From contig NZ_JAAABL010000012.1 of assembly GCF_009900765.1 (NCBI RefSeq), forward strand, positions 1 to 64,000: DNA of 64,000 nucleotides. The letters run 5' to 3'. The notes under the pieces are model-generated. The model saw only the letters and a list, made by a program, of their open reading frames with translations, was not told where the DNA came from and ran no database searches. Below, piece by piece: positions 44,503 to 53,599 of the stretch. Numbering within the stretch: the first letter of the stretch is position 1; each line of letters opens with the position of its first letter. The position numbers and the translations under genes were made by a program. The stretch is from Rhodovarius lipocyclicus. GTDB taxonomy: Bacteria; Pseudomonadota; Alphaproteobacteria; Acetobacterales; Acetobacteraceae.

Positions 44503-45414
44503 GTGGGCAGACAACTCGACTGGAGCACCCTGCCCTTCTTCCTGGAGCTGGCCCGCCAGGGCCGGCTGGCGCCCGCCGCGCGGCGGCTGCGCGTGGACCA
44601 CACCACGGTCAGCCGCCGGGTGGCGGAGCTGGAAAAATCCCTCGACCTGAAGCTGTTCGACCGCACGGCCGACGGCTTCGCCCTGACCGAGGCCGGGCGC
44701 GGCCTGCTGCCGCATGCCGAGGCGATGGAAGCCCAGGCCGCCGCCATGACCGATGGGCGGGGCGGCGCCTCGGCCGGGGTGCAGGGGCGCGTGCGGGTGG
44801 CGAGCATGGAGGGCATCTCGGCCCAATATCTGGCCCGCCGCATGCCGCGCCTGGCGGAACGCCATCCGGGGCTGATGATCGAGCTCGTCACCTCCGCCGC
44901 CCTGTTCAACCTGACGAAGCGGGAGGCGGATATCAGCCTTTCCTTCGTGCCGGTGCGCGGGCCGAAGCTGGCCATCCGGCGCATCGGCGGCTTCGCGCTG
45001 TTCCTGTATGGCGCGCCCGCCTATCTGGCCGCGCACGGCACGCCGGAAACGCCCCGGGACCTGGCCCGCCACCGCTTCGTCGATTACGTCGAGGACCTGC
45101 TGCAGATCCCGGAGGTGCATTGGCTGCTGGACGCGGTGCCGGCGCCGCATGTCGTGTTCCGCTCCTCCTCCATGTATGCGCAGGCCACGGCGGCGGCGAA
45201 CGGGGCGGGGCTGGTGCTGCTGCCCTCCTTCGCCGGAGAGGCCGACCCGCGCCTGGTGCCCGTGCTGAAGCCGCACATCCGCGCCGAGCGGCCGATCTAC
45301 CTCGCGGTGCATGAGGATCTGGCCTGGGTGCCGCGCGTGCGGGAGACGGTGCGCTTCCTGGAGGAACAGCTGCGGGCCGACCAGGCCTTCCTGATGGAAG
45401 GCCTGGAGGGCTGA
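44503..45414 (+). CDS. LysR-family regulator
   Basis: LysR-type regulator of 303 residues from GTG 44503, which follows GGAGGA by six bases; the longer starts at 44428 (TTG) and 44449 (ATG) lack such a site. The N-terminal winged helix shows LARQGRLAPAARRLRVDHTT and VSRRVAELEKSLDLKLFDRT. The substrate-binding part continues to the end (VPRVRETVRFLEEQL). It lies right behind the nitrilase on the same strand, so it probably controls the nitrilase operon. Confidence 0.85.
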   Translation: MGRQLDWSTLPFFLELARQGRLAPAARRLRVDHTTVSRRVAELEKSLDLKLFDRTADGFALTEAGRGLLPHAEAMEAQAAAMTDGRGGASAGVQGRVRVASMEGISAQYLARRMPRLAERHPGLMIELVTSAALFNLTKREADISLSFVPVRGPKLAIRRIGGFALFLYGAPAYLAAHGTPETPRDLARHRFVDYVEDLLQIPEVHWLLDAVPAPHVVFRSSSMYAQATAAANGAGLVLLPSFAGEADPRLVPVLKPHIRAERPIYLAVHEDLAWVPRVRETVRFLEEQLRADQAFLMEGLEG

Positions 45415-45423
45415 TCCGCCGGC

Positions 45424-46488
45424 TCAGACCCGCGCCAGCACCGGGTAGTCGTTGTAGCCGGTGGCGCCCGCCGCATAGATCGTTTCGGCCACCAGCGGGT
45501 TCAGGGGCGCGTGCTCGCGGAAGCGCTCCACCAGGTCGGGGTTGGCGATGAACAGCCGCCCGAAGGAGACGGCATCGGCCTCGCCATCGGCCACCAGCCG
45601 CTCCGCGACCTCCTGGGTCAGGTTCTCGTTGGCGATGTAGGCGCCCTTGAACACGCGGCGCACATCGGTGCCGATCCGCCCCTTGCCCGCCGACACATCC
45701 TCACGCGCGAAGATGAAGGCGATGCCGCGGGCGTTCAGCTGTTCCGCCACATAGGTGAACAGGGCGCGCGGGTCGCTGTCCGCCACGTCGTGGGAGCTGG
45801 ACATCAGGTTCAGGTGCACGCCCACGCGGTCCGCCGGCCAGACGCCCAGCAGCGCGTCCACGGTCTCCAGCAGGAAGCGGGCGCGGTTCTCGATGCTGCC
45901 GCCATAGCGGTCGGTGCGCTTGTTCGAGCCCTCATGCAGGAACTGGTCGAACAGGTAGCCATTGGCGGCATGGACCTCCACGCAGTCGAAGCCGGCCTCC
46001 TTCGCGTTCTGGGCGCCCTTCACGAAATCCTGGACGATGCCCGGGATCTCCTCCGTCTCCAGCGCGCGGGGCACCTCGTAATCCGTCTTGGGGCGCAGCA
46101 CGCTGACCTGGCCACGGATGGCGATCGCGCTGGGGGCCACCGGCAGCTTGCCATCCAGGTAGCTGGAATGAGAGACGCGGCCCACATGCCACAGCTGGGC
46201 GCAGATCAGCCCGCCCGCCTCATGCACGGCCTTGGTCACGGTCTTCCAGCCCGCCACCTGCTCCGCCGACCACAGGCCCGGCGTGTTCGGATAGCCCACG
46301 CCCATGGGCGTGACGGAGGTCGCCTCGGTCAGGATCAGCCCCGCCGTGGCGCGGGCGGCGTAGTGCTCGGCCTGGAGCGCGCCGGGCACGCGGCCCTCAT
46401 AGGCACGCATGCGCGTCAGCGGCGCCATCACGATGCGGTTGGCGAGGGTGAGCGCGCCGATCTTCACGGGGTCGAACAGGCTGGGCAT
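45424..46488 (-). CDS. Old-yellow-enzyme-family ene-reductase
   Basis: FMN-dependent alkene reductase of 354 residues, close in style to NemA. Motifs: MPSLFDPVKIGALTLANRIV, MAPLTRMRA, LICAQLWHVGRVSH, VEVHAANGYLFDQFLHEGSN and KRTDRYGGSIENRARFLLE. It reduces activated C=C bonds or nitro esters with NAD(P)H. It is convergent with LysR (9 bases apart) and divergent from the LLM monooxygenase across 228 bases. All active-site features seem intact. Confidence 0.92.
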   Translation of the reverse strand: MPSLFDPVKIGALTLANRIVMAPLTRMRAYEGRVPGALQAEHYAARATAGLILTEATSVTPMGVGYPNTPGLWSAEQVAGWKTVTKAVHEAGGLICAQLWHVGRVSHSSYLDGKLPVAPSAIAIRGQVSVLRPKTDYEVPRALETEEIPGIVQDFVKGAQNAKEAGFDCVEVHAANGYLFDQFLHEGSNKRTDRYGGSIENRARFLLETVDALLGVWPADRVGVHLNLMSSSHDVADSDPRALFTYVAEQLNARGIAFIFAREDVSAGKGRIGTDVRRVFKGAYIANENLTQEVAERLVADGEADAVSFGRLFIANPDLVERFREHAPLNPLVAETIYAAGATGYNDYPVLARV

Positions 46489-46716
46489 CGGAAAATCCTT
46501 CGGATGGGGCGGTCGTTACGACCATGATGCGGTGCACATGGGGCGGTTATGCCAGTTGAAAAGGACATGCCTCACGCCCTTGGGCTCACACCCTTGGCCC
46601 GCTTTGCCCGCATGCTGAGCAGAAACCGCCCGCCGGCGCCAGACACCCCGCCCCGCCCGGCTTGTCCGCACAGGCGCCCCCCGCCACCCTGCCGCGCCGA
46701 AACCGAGGGGGGTTCC

Positions 46717-48018
46717 ATGACCGACAGGCAGATGCATCTGGGCGTGTTCGTGCTGGGCACCGGCAACCATATCGCCGGCTGGCGCATGCCCGGCGCCTAT
46801 GACAGCTTCCAGTCCCTGCCGGTGGTGCAGCACATCGCCCGCATCGCCGAACGCGGCCTGTTCGACCTGCTGTTCCTGGGCGACGGGCTGGCGGCGGGGG
46901 TGAACGACCATCCCTCCTTCACCGCGCGCCTCGAACCCATCACCATGCTGGCGGCACTCGCCGCCACCACCACCCATCTGGGCCTCGGCGCCACCTCCTC
47001 CACCACCTACAACGAGCCCTTCAACGTGGCGCGGCAATTCGCCTCGCTGGACCATCTCAGCGGCGGGCGGGCGGCCTGGAATGCCGTCACCTCCTCCTCG
47101 CCCAAGGCCGCCCCCAATTTCGGCCGCAACCACCCGCCGCATGAGGCGCGCTATCGCGTGGCGGAGGAATTCGTCGATGTGGTGCTCGGCCTGTGGGATT
47201 GCTGGGAGGACGGCGCCATCGTCGCCGAGCGCGACACCGGCCGCTACATCGACGGCAGCAAGGTCCATACCCTCGACCATGTGGGCGAGTTCTTCCAGGT
47301 GAAGGGGCCGCTCAATGTCAGCCGCTCCCCGCAGGGGCGGCCGATCGTGCTGCAGGCCGGGTCCTCCGAGCCCGGGCAGAACCTGGCCGCGCGCACCGCC
47401 GATGTGGTGTTTTCCGTCGTGCAGGATTTTTCCGAGGCCCAGGCGGCCTATGCCTCGCTGAAATCCCGCATGCCGGGCTTCGGCCGCCGGCCGGAGGAGA
47501 TCGCGGTGCTGCCCGGCGTCATGCCCATCCTGGGCCGCACGCGGCAGGAGGCGCGGGACGTGCTGGAGCAGTTGCAGTCCTTCGTCACCTCCACCAACGC
47601 GGCCAGCATGCTGTCCAACCGGCTGGGCATGGATGTCTCGGGCTTTCCGATGGATGAGCTGGTGCCGGACCTGCCCTTGCCCGACACCTCGCACGGCTTC
47701 GCCAAGGCCATGCTCTCCAAGGCGCGGCGGGAGAACATGACCTGGCGCGACCTGCACAACCTGACCGGGGCCGCACGCGGGCATTGGGTGATCGCGGGCA
47801 CGGCCAGCGATATCGCGGACACCCTGCAGGAATGGTTCGAAGGCGGGGCCGCGGACGGGTTCAACATCCTGCCAGCCTGGTTCCCCGGCGCCTTCGACGG
47901 CTTCGTGGATGAGGTGGTGCCGGAACTGCAACGGCGCGGGCTGTTCCGGAAGCAATACACGGCGACGACGCTGCGCGGCCATCTAGGGCTGGATGTGCCG
48001 AAGAACCGGTTCGGGTAG
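46717..48018 (+). CDS. LLM flavin-dependent monooxygenase, NtaA/SnaA/DszA type
   Basis: Reduced-FMN-dependent monooxygenase of 433 residues. TTTHLGLGATSSTTYNEPFN, VARQFASLDHLSGGRAAWN and AVTSSSPKAAPNFG are typical of the nitrilotriacetate/dibenzothiophene-sulfone group. It needs a separate flavin reductase, not seen here. The frame is open 56 codons further upstream, but ATG 46717, after GAGGGGGGTT, fits the family start. It is followed after 188 bases by a peptide-type transporter, which may import its substrate. Confidence 0.9.
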   Translation: MTDRQMHLGVFVLGTGNHIAGWRMPGAYDSFQSLPVVQHIARIAERGLFDLLFLGDGLAAGVNDHPSFTARLEPITMLAALAATTTHLGLGATSSTTYNEPFNVARQFASLDHLSGGRAAWNAVTSSSPKAAPNFGRNHPPHEARYRVAEEFVDVVLGLWDCWEDGAIVAERDTGRYIDGSKVHTLDHVGEFFQVKGPLNVSRSPQGRPIVLQAGSSEPGQNLAARTADVVFSVVQDFSEAQAAYASLKSRMPGFGRRPEEIAVLPGVMPILGRTRQEARDVLEQLQSFVTSTNAASMLSNRLGMDVSGFPMDELVPDLPLPDTSHGFAKAMLSKARRENMTWRDLHNLTGAARGHWVIAGTASDIADTLQEWFEGGAADGFNILPAWFPGAFDGFVDEVVPELQRRGLFRKQYTATTLRGHLGLDVPKNRFG

Positions 48019-48205
48019 CCATCCGAGGGGCGGCGCCCCTGCTGGCGGGACAGCCTCGCTGCGCATCCCACGGGCATTCCGCCCCCAGATGCGCCGCCTC
48101 TGGGCATCCCCTACCCCGCGCCCGGTTTTCCCATGCCCGTACCTGCTTGCCGCTGTCCGACACTGCCCGTTCACTTCCCCCGACAATTCTCCGGGGAGAT
48201 GAGTG

Positions 48206-49810
48206 ATGGGTTTCCGCCGCTTGCGGGCCGCCGTGCTGGCCACCGCCCTTGCCGCCCTGCCTGGCGCCATAGCGCCCGCCATCACACCCGCTTGGGCCCA
48301 GGCGCCGCAGCGCCCGCTGGTGTGGGGCGACAGCCTGCCCGCCACGCTCGACCCCCACGCCATCTTCGACGTGCCCAGCCAGTTCGTGCTGCTGAACGTG
48401 TATGACGGGCTCTACCGCTATCAGAACAACCCGCCGCAGCTGGTGCCCTGGCTGGCCGAAAGCCACACCACCAGCGCGGACGGGCTGAACTGGGAATTCA
48501 CCCTGCGGCAGGGCATCAAGTTCCAGGATGGCAGCGACATGACTGCGGAGGATGTCGTCTATTCCTTCCGCCGCCTGCTGACGATGAACCGCGCGCCGGC
48601 CGCCGCCTTCTCCCCCGTGCTGCGGCCGGAGAACGTGACGGCCACCGGCCCGCGCACGGTGCGCTTCGTGCTGTCGCGCGCCTATGCGCCCTTCCTGTCG
48701 GCCATGCCGCTGGTGGCCATCGTGAACCCGCGCGTGCTGGCCCAGCACACGGTGAACGATGACTGGGGCGCCGCCTGGCTGGCCGCGAACACCGCGGGCT
48801 CGGGTGCCTATCGCATCGACCCCGCGACCTATCAGGCGCGCGTCTCGATGGATCTGTCGCGCTTCCCCGGGCATTTCCTGGGCTGGTCGCACAACCCCCG
48901 CCCGATCGAGCAGGTGCGCTCCCGCCCCGTGATGGAAACCTCCACCCGCGTGCTGGCGCTGCTGCGCGGCGAGATCGACGCCACCGACAGCTACCTGCCG
49001 ACCGACCAGGTGGAGCGCGTGGAGCGCAACAACCGCACCCGGGTCGCGCGCGATGAGAGCATGCGCGTGTTCACCATCCGCATGAACAACCGCAAGCCGC
49101 CCTTCGACAACCGCGACGCGCGGCTGTGCTTCGCCCATGCCTTCAACTACGAGGGCTTCAACAACACCATTCTGCGCGGCCTCGTGGTGCGCAATGGCGG
49201 GCCGAACCCCAACAACCTGTGGGGCAACCCGTCGGACCTGCAGCCCTACACCTATGACCTGAACCTGGCGCGCCAGCATTGCGACCGGGCGCGGGCCGCG
49301 GGCGCGCCGCTGGACCGCGAGGTCGAGATCCATGTCCAGAACGAGCTGGAGCAGACGGTGCAGGCCGCCCAGATGTTCCAGGCCGACCTGCGCCGGGTGG
49401 GCATCAACCTGCGCATCGTGCCCAACACCTGGGCCGGCATCACGGGTGCGACGGGCCGGGCCGAAAGCACGCCGGACATGTGGGTGCATTGGGTTTCCAC
49501 CTATTTCGTCGATCCCGAGAACTGGATCGGCCAGATGTATGACAGCCAGTTCCACGGCACCTGGAAGGCCAGTTCCTGGTATTCCAACCCGGAGGTGGAC
49601 ACGCTGCTGCGCCAGGCGCGCTCCAGCCTGGACCGGCCGGAGCGCGAGCGCCTGTACCAGCAGGCCACGCGGCTAGTGGTGGCCGACAGCCCGGATATCT
49701 GGGTGTACAACACGCTGAACCTGCGCGGCCTGTCGCGCCGAGTGCAGGGCTATCAGTTCTCCCCCGTGGGTTCGGGCGGCGAGATGCGGCTGATGTCGCT
49801 GGCGAACTGA
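48206..49810 (+). CDS. Peptide-type ABC transporter substrate-binding protein
   Basis: SBP_bac_5-family binding protein of 534 residues. A Sec-type signal peptide (about 1-32) ends at PAWAQA. Motifs: LPATLDPHAIFDVPSQFVLL, NVYDGLYRY, QGIKFQDGSDMTAEDVVYSF and AFNYEGFN. GGGGAG lies 8 bases before ATG 48206; the in-frame GTG at 48203 is an alternative. The permease gene starts one base after its stop, so a single operon runs to at least 53.6 kb. Ligand not predictable. Confidence 0.9.
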   Translation: MGFRRLRAAVLATALAALPGAIAPAITPAWAQAPQRPLVWGDSLPATLDPHAIFDVPSQFVLLNVYDGLYRYQNNPPQLVPWLAESHTTSADGLNWEFTLRQGIKFQDGSDMTAEDVVYSFRRLLTMNRAPAAAFSPVLRPENVTATGPRTVRFVLSRAYAPFLSAMPLVAIVNPRVLAQHTVNDDWGAAWLAANTAGSGAYRIDPATYQARVSMDLSRFPGHFLGWSHNPRPIEQVRSRPVMETSTRVLALLRGEIDATDSYLPTDQVERVERNNRTRVARDESMRVFTIRMNNRKPPFDNRDARLCFAHAFNYEGFNNTILRGLVVRNGGPNPNNLWGNPSDLQPYTYDLNLARQHCDRARAAGAPLDREVEIHVQNELEQTVQAAQMFQADLRRVGINLRIVPNTWAGITGATGRAESTPDMWVHWVSTYFVDPENWIGQMYDSQFHGTWKASSWYSNPEVDTLLRQARSSLDRPERERLYQQATRLVVADSPDIWVYNTLNLRGLSRRVQGYQFSPVGSGGEMRLMSLAN

Positions 49811-50824
49811 ATGGCCTTCTATATCGCCCGCCGGCTGCTGCTGGCGCTGCCGGCGCTGCTGGGGCTGGTCTTCCTCACCTTCGTGCTGTCGCGCGTCATC
49901 CCCGGTGACCCGGCGGCGACGCTGGCGGGCGACGCCGCCACCCCGGCCCAGCTGGCCGAGATCCGCGCGCAATACGGCCTGGACCGCCCCATCCTGGAAC
50001 AGGCCGTCATCCATGTGCGGCAGGTGCTGACGGGCGATTTCGGGCGCAGCGTGTTCTCCGGCCGCCCGGTGGCGGAGGAGATCGCCCAGCGCCTGCCGGC
50101 CACGCTGGAACTCACCTTCGCGGCGCTGCTGCTGTCCACCCTGCTCGGCGTGCCGCTGGGGCTGGTGGCGGCGCTGAACCATAATGGGCCGGTGGACCAT
50201 CTGGTGCGGGTGCTCTCGGTCGGCGGGCTCGCCATGGCCTCCTTCTGGCTGGCGATCATGCTGCAGCTGTTCTTTTCCATGGAGCTCGACATCCTGCCGC
50301 TGCGCGGGCGGGTGGATGTGGAGATCGGCATGCCGCCGCTGCGCACGGGCCTCGTGCTGCTGGACAGCCTGCTGGCCGGGCGGGGCGACATCTTCGTGGA
50401 TGGCGCGCTGCATCTGGTGCTGCCGGCGGTGACATTGTGCCTGCCGGGGCTGGCCACCATCGCGCGCTTCACGCGATCTGGCGTGCTGGAGACGTTGCAA
50501 AAGGATTTCGTGCTGTACGCGCGGGCCGCCGGATACGGGCGGGTGCGGCTGGCCGCGATCTATGTGCTGCGCAACGCGGTGAACATGGTGGTGACGCAGA
50601 TCGGCCTGCTGTTCGGCGCGCTGATCTCGGGCGCCGTGGCGGTGGAGGCGATCTTCGACTGGCCGGGCCTCGGCACCTATGCCGTGCAGGCCATCCTGTC
50701 GGCCGACTACAAGGCGCTGCTGGCGGTCACGCTGGTGGTGGGCGTGGTCTATGCGGTGGTGAATGTGCTGGTGGACGTCGCCCAGGCCCTGATCGACCCC
50801 CGCGTGGCGGAGGACGCCCGGTGA
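49811..50824 (+). CDS. ABC transporter permease, DppB type
   Basis: Inner-membrane permease of 337 residues with about six helices. Typical start FVLSRVIPGDPAATLAGDAA, then QYGLDRPILEQAVIHVRQVL, and the EAA loop DFVLYARAAGYGRVRLAAIY followed by VLRNAVN. It begins directly after the binding-protein stop and overlaps the next permease by 4 bases (GTGA). Confidence 0.92.
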   Translation: MAFYIARRLLLALPALLGLVFLTFVLSRVIPGDPAATLAGDAATPAQLAEIRAQYGLDRPILEQAVIHVRQVLTGDFGRSVFSGRPVAEEIAQRLPATLELTFAALLLSTLLGVPLGLVAALNHNGPVDHLVRVLSVGGLAMASFWLAIMLQLFFSMELDILPLRGRVDVEIGMPPLRTGLVLLDSLLAGRGDIFVDGALHLVLPAVTLCLPGLATIARFTRSGVLETLQKDFVLYARAAGYGRVRLAAIYVLRNAVNMVVTQIGLLFGALISGAVAVEAIFDWPGLGTYAVQAILSADYKALLAVTLVVGVVYAVVNVLVDVAQALIDPRVAEDAR

Positions 50825-51663
50825 CCGCCCTGCGCCATATCTTCCGCGACCCCGTGGCGGCTTTCGGGCTGCTGGTGGTGCTGTTCGCCGTCTTCGTGGC
50901 GATCTTCGCGCCCTGGCTCGCGCCCTATCCGGACGACGCCTTCGAAAGCCATCTGTTGCAGCGCCTGCGCCCGCCCTCGATGGAATTCCCCTTCGGCACG
51001 GACAATCTGGGGCGCGACATCCTCTCGCGCGTCATTCTGGGCACGCGCAACGCGCTGGTGGTGGCGGTGTCGGTGGTGCTGGCCTCCATGCTGATCGGCG
51101 TGCCGCTGGGCCTGGCGGCCGGCTGGAAGGAAGGCTGGATGTCGGAGGTGCTGATGCGCGTCACCGACGTGTTCCTGGCCGTGCCGCAACTAATCCTGGC
51201 GCTCGCGCTGGGGCAGTTGATCGCGCCGGGCATCGGGGCCGCGATGGTGGCGCTCGCGCTGACCTACTGGCCGTTCTTCGCGCGCACGGTCTTCGCCGAG
51301 ACGCGGCGCCTGCGCGGCGCGCTGTTCGTGGATGCGCTGGCGGGCATCGGCGCCAGCCCCGCGCGCATCCTGTTCCTGCATGTGCTGCCCAACGCGGCCC
51401 CCGCCATCCTGGTGCGGGCCACGATCGGCATGGGCTTCACCATCCTGACCGCGGCGATCCTGGGCTTCCTGGGCGTGGGGGCGGCCCCGCCCTCGCCCGA
51501 TTGGGGGCTGGCGGTGTCCGAGGCCCGGCAGCACCTGCCCGAGGCCTGGTGGTTCCCGACCTTCCCGGGCCTGGCCATCCTGCTGCTGGTGCTGGGCTTC
51601 AACCTGCTGGGCGACGGGCTGCGCGACGCGGCCGACCCGCGCCTACGGCGTTCGCGCCGATGA
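50821..51663 (+). CDS. ABC transporter permease, DppC type
   Basis: Second permease, 280 residues, starting at GTG 50821 inside the previous stop. It shows FPFGTDNLGRDILSRVILGT and the EAA-like loop LAGIGASPARILFLHVLPNA. About five or six helices. The stop overlaps the first ATPase gene by 4 bases. A frame open further upstream in the same register is a shadow of the first permease. Confidence 0.92.
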   Translation: MTALRHIFRDPVAAFGLLVVLFAVFVAIFAPWLAPYPDDAFESHLLQRLRPPSMEFPFGTDNLGRDILSRVILGTRNALVVAVSVVLASMLIGVPLGLAAGWKEGWMSEVLMRVTDVFLAVPQLILALALGQLIAPGIGAAMVALALTYWPFFARTVFAETRRLRGALFVDALAGIGASPARILFLHVLPNAAPAILVRATIGMGFTILTAAILGFLGVGAAPPSPDWGLAVSEARQHLPEAWWFPTFPGLAILLLVLGFNLLGDGLRDAADPRLRRSRR

Positions 51664-52631
51664 GCATCCCCGTGTTGCAGGTCCAGGGGCTGGATGTGGA
51701 GCTGCGCTCCGAGCGCGGGGTCGCGCGCATCCTGCAGGATGTCACCTTCACCATCCCGCGCGGCGGCACGGTGGGCATCGTGGGGGAAAGCGGCTGCGGC
51801 AAGTCCACCTTGCTGCGCGCCGTGCTCGGCATCCTGCCCAAGGGGGCCGAGACCCCGCGCGGCGCCATCCTGTTCGATGGGCAGGACATCCTGACCGACC
51901 ACGCGGCCTCCGCGCGCGGGCGCATCGGCTTCGTGCCGCAGGACCCGTATCTGTCGCTGAACCCGGTCTTCCGCGCCGGCGACCAGATCCTGGAGATCAT
52001 GCGCCGCCACGCCCCCGGCAGCCGCGCCGACCACAAGCGCAAGATCGTCGAACTGTTCCGCGCCGTGCAGCTGCCCGACCCGGAGGGGGCGCTGCGCAAA
52101 TATCCGCATCAGTTCTCGGGCGGGCAGCGGCAGCGGCTGCTGATCGCGGCGGCCCTCGCCTGCGACCCGGCCTTGGTGGTGGCGGACGAGCCCACCACCG
52201 CGCTGGACGTGACCACGCAGCGGGAAATCCTGGCCCTGCTGCGCCGCCTGGTGGCCGAGCGCGGCCTGTCCCTGCTGTTCGTCACCCATGATTTCGGCGT
52301 GCTGGCCTCGGTCTGCCAGGAGGTGACGGTGCTCTATGCCGGGCGCGTGGCCGAGAGCGGGCCGGTGCGCGCGGTGCTGGACACGCCGCGCCACCCTTAC
52401 ACGCGCATGCTGCTGGCCTGCCACCCGGACCGCGCGGCGGACCTCGCGGGCATTCCCGGCACCGTGCCGGCCGCCACCGCCCAGCCTTCCGGCTGCCGCT
52501 TCCACCCGCGCTGCCCGCTGGCACAGCCTTCCTGCGCCGCCGCCGCCCCGCCCATGCAGGCGCTGGGCGAGGGCCGCGCCGTCGCCTGCCCCTGGTACGA
52601 GACGCCCTTGCCGGAGACCGCCCTTGCCTGA
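51660..52631 (+). CDS. Peptide ABC transporter ATPase, DppD type
   Basis: ATP-binding subunit of 323 residues. Walker A GESGCGKS (about 42), Q-loop QDPYLSLNP, signature [15 protein letters not shown], Walker B LVVADEPT and the H-loop FVTHDFG are present. The C-terminal Cys-rich oligopeptide/dipeptide tail (GCRFHPRCPLAQPSC) is typical of DppD/OppD. Here the two ATPases are separate genes, unlike the fused version at 36.1 kb. Confidence 0.93.
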   Translation: MSIPVLQVQGLDVELRSERGVARILQDVTFTIPRGGTVGIVGESGCGKSTLLRAVLGILPKGAETPRGAILFDGQDILTDHAASARGRIGFVPQDPYLSLNPVFRAGDQILEIMRRHAPGSRADHKRKIVELFRAVQLPDPEGALRKYPHQFSGGQRQRLLIAAALACDPALVVADEPTTALDVTTQREILALLRRLVAERGLSLLFVTHDFGVLASVCQEVTVLYAGRVAESGPVRAVLDTPRHPYTRMLLACHPDRAADLAGIPGTVPAATAQPSGCRFHPRCPLAQPSCAAAAPPMQALGEGRAVACPWYETPLPETALA

Positions 52632-53589
52632 AATTCTCGGCGCCAGCGGGCTATCGGTGGAGTTGGGGGCGCGGCGCGGGCTGCTGCGCCACCGCCCCGG
52701 CGTGCGCGCGGTGGATGGGGTGGAGCTGTCGGTGCGGGAGGGCGAGACCTTCGGCATCGTGGGCGAGAGCGGCTGCGGCAAGACCACGCTGGCGCGCGCC
52801 CTGCTCGGCCTGCAACGCGAGAGCGGCGGCGAGATCAGGCTGGAAGGGCGCAGCGTCTCGGGCCTCGCGCCGCGTGAGGCCCGGCGCGTGCGGGAAGCCG
52901 TGCAGTATGTCCACCAGGACCCCGGCGCCGCGCTCGACCCCTGGTGGCGCGTGGGCGCCACCTTGGCGGAGGGCCTGTCCATCCACGGCATCCCGGGCCG
53001 CGCGGAGCAGCAGGCGCGCATCGCCGAGACCCTGGCCGCCGTGGGCCTCGACCCCGCCCTGGCCGAGCGCTACCCGCATGAGCTCTCGGGCGGGCAGCAG
53101 CGGCGGGTGGGGCTGGCGCGCATCCTGCTGCTGCGGCCCAAGGTGGTGATCCTGGACGAACCCACGGCGGGGCTGGACCTGTCGGTGCAGGCGGCGGTGC
53201 TGCGGCTGCTGCGGGATCTGCGGGCGCGCTTCGGCCTGACCTACATCTTCATCAGCCACGACCTGTCGGTGGTGCGGCGCGTGTGCGACCGGGTGGCGGT
53301 GATGTATCTGGGCCGGGTGGTGGAACAGGGCCCGGCCGAAACCCTGTTCGCCGCGCCCGGCCACCCCTACACCCGCGCCCTGCTGGCCGCCGCCCCGCGC
53401 CTGGATGGCACGCAGACCGGCCCCGCCCTGCCGGGCGACCCGCCCAGCCTGCGCGCCGTGCCCAGCGGCTGCCGCTTCCATCCCCGCTGCGGCCTGGCCA
53501 CGCCGGATTGCGCCGCGCGCGACCCGGCGCTGGAGGATGCCGCCCCCGGCCACCGGATCGCCTGCCTCCGCTGGCGCGACGCCGCCTGA
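52624..53589 (+). CDS. Peptide ABC transporter ATPase, DppF type
   Basis: Second ATPase, 321 residues. The first ATP-binding motif is GESGCGKT (about 50), signature LSGGQQRRVGLARIL, Walker B VVILDEPT, and the tail has GCRFHPRCGLATPDC. TTG 52624 gives an 8-base overlap with the previous gene and a family-like start (LPEILGASGLSVELGARRGL); other starts would remove part of the first strand. It is followed 10 bases later by the hydantoinase/oxoprolinase genes, linking import and breakdown. Confidence 0.9.
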   Translation: MPEILGASGLSVELGARRGLLRHRPGVRAVDGVELSVREGETFGIVGESGCGKTTLARALLGLQRESGGEIRLEGRSVSGLAPREARRVREAVQYVHQDPGAALDPWWRVGATLAEGLSIHGIPGRAEQQARIAETLAAVGLDPALAERYPHELSGGQQRRVGLARILLLRPKVVILDEPTAGLDLSVQAAVLRLLRDLRARFGLTYIFISHDLSVVRRVCDRVAVMYLGRVVEQGPAETLFAAPGHPYTRALLAAAPRLDGTQTGPALPGDPPSLRAVPSGCRFHPRCGLATPDCAARDPALEDAAPGHRIACLRWRDAA

Positions 53590-53599
53590 AAGCCCGCCC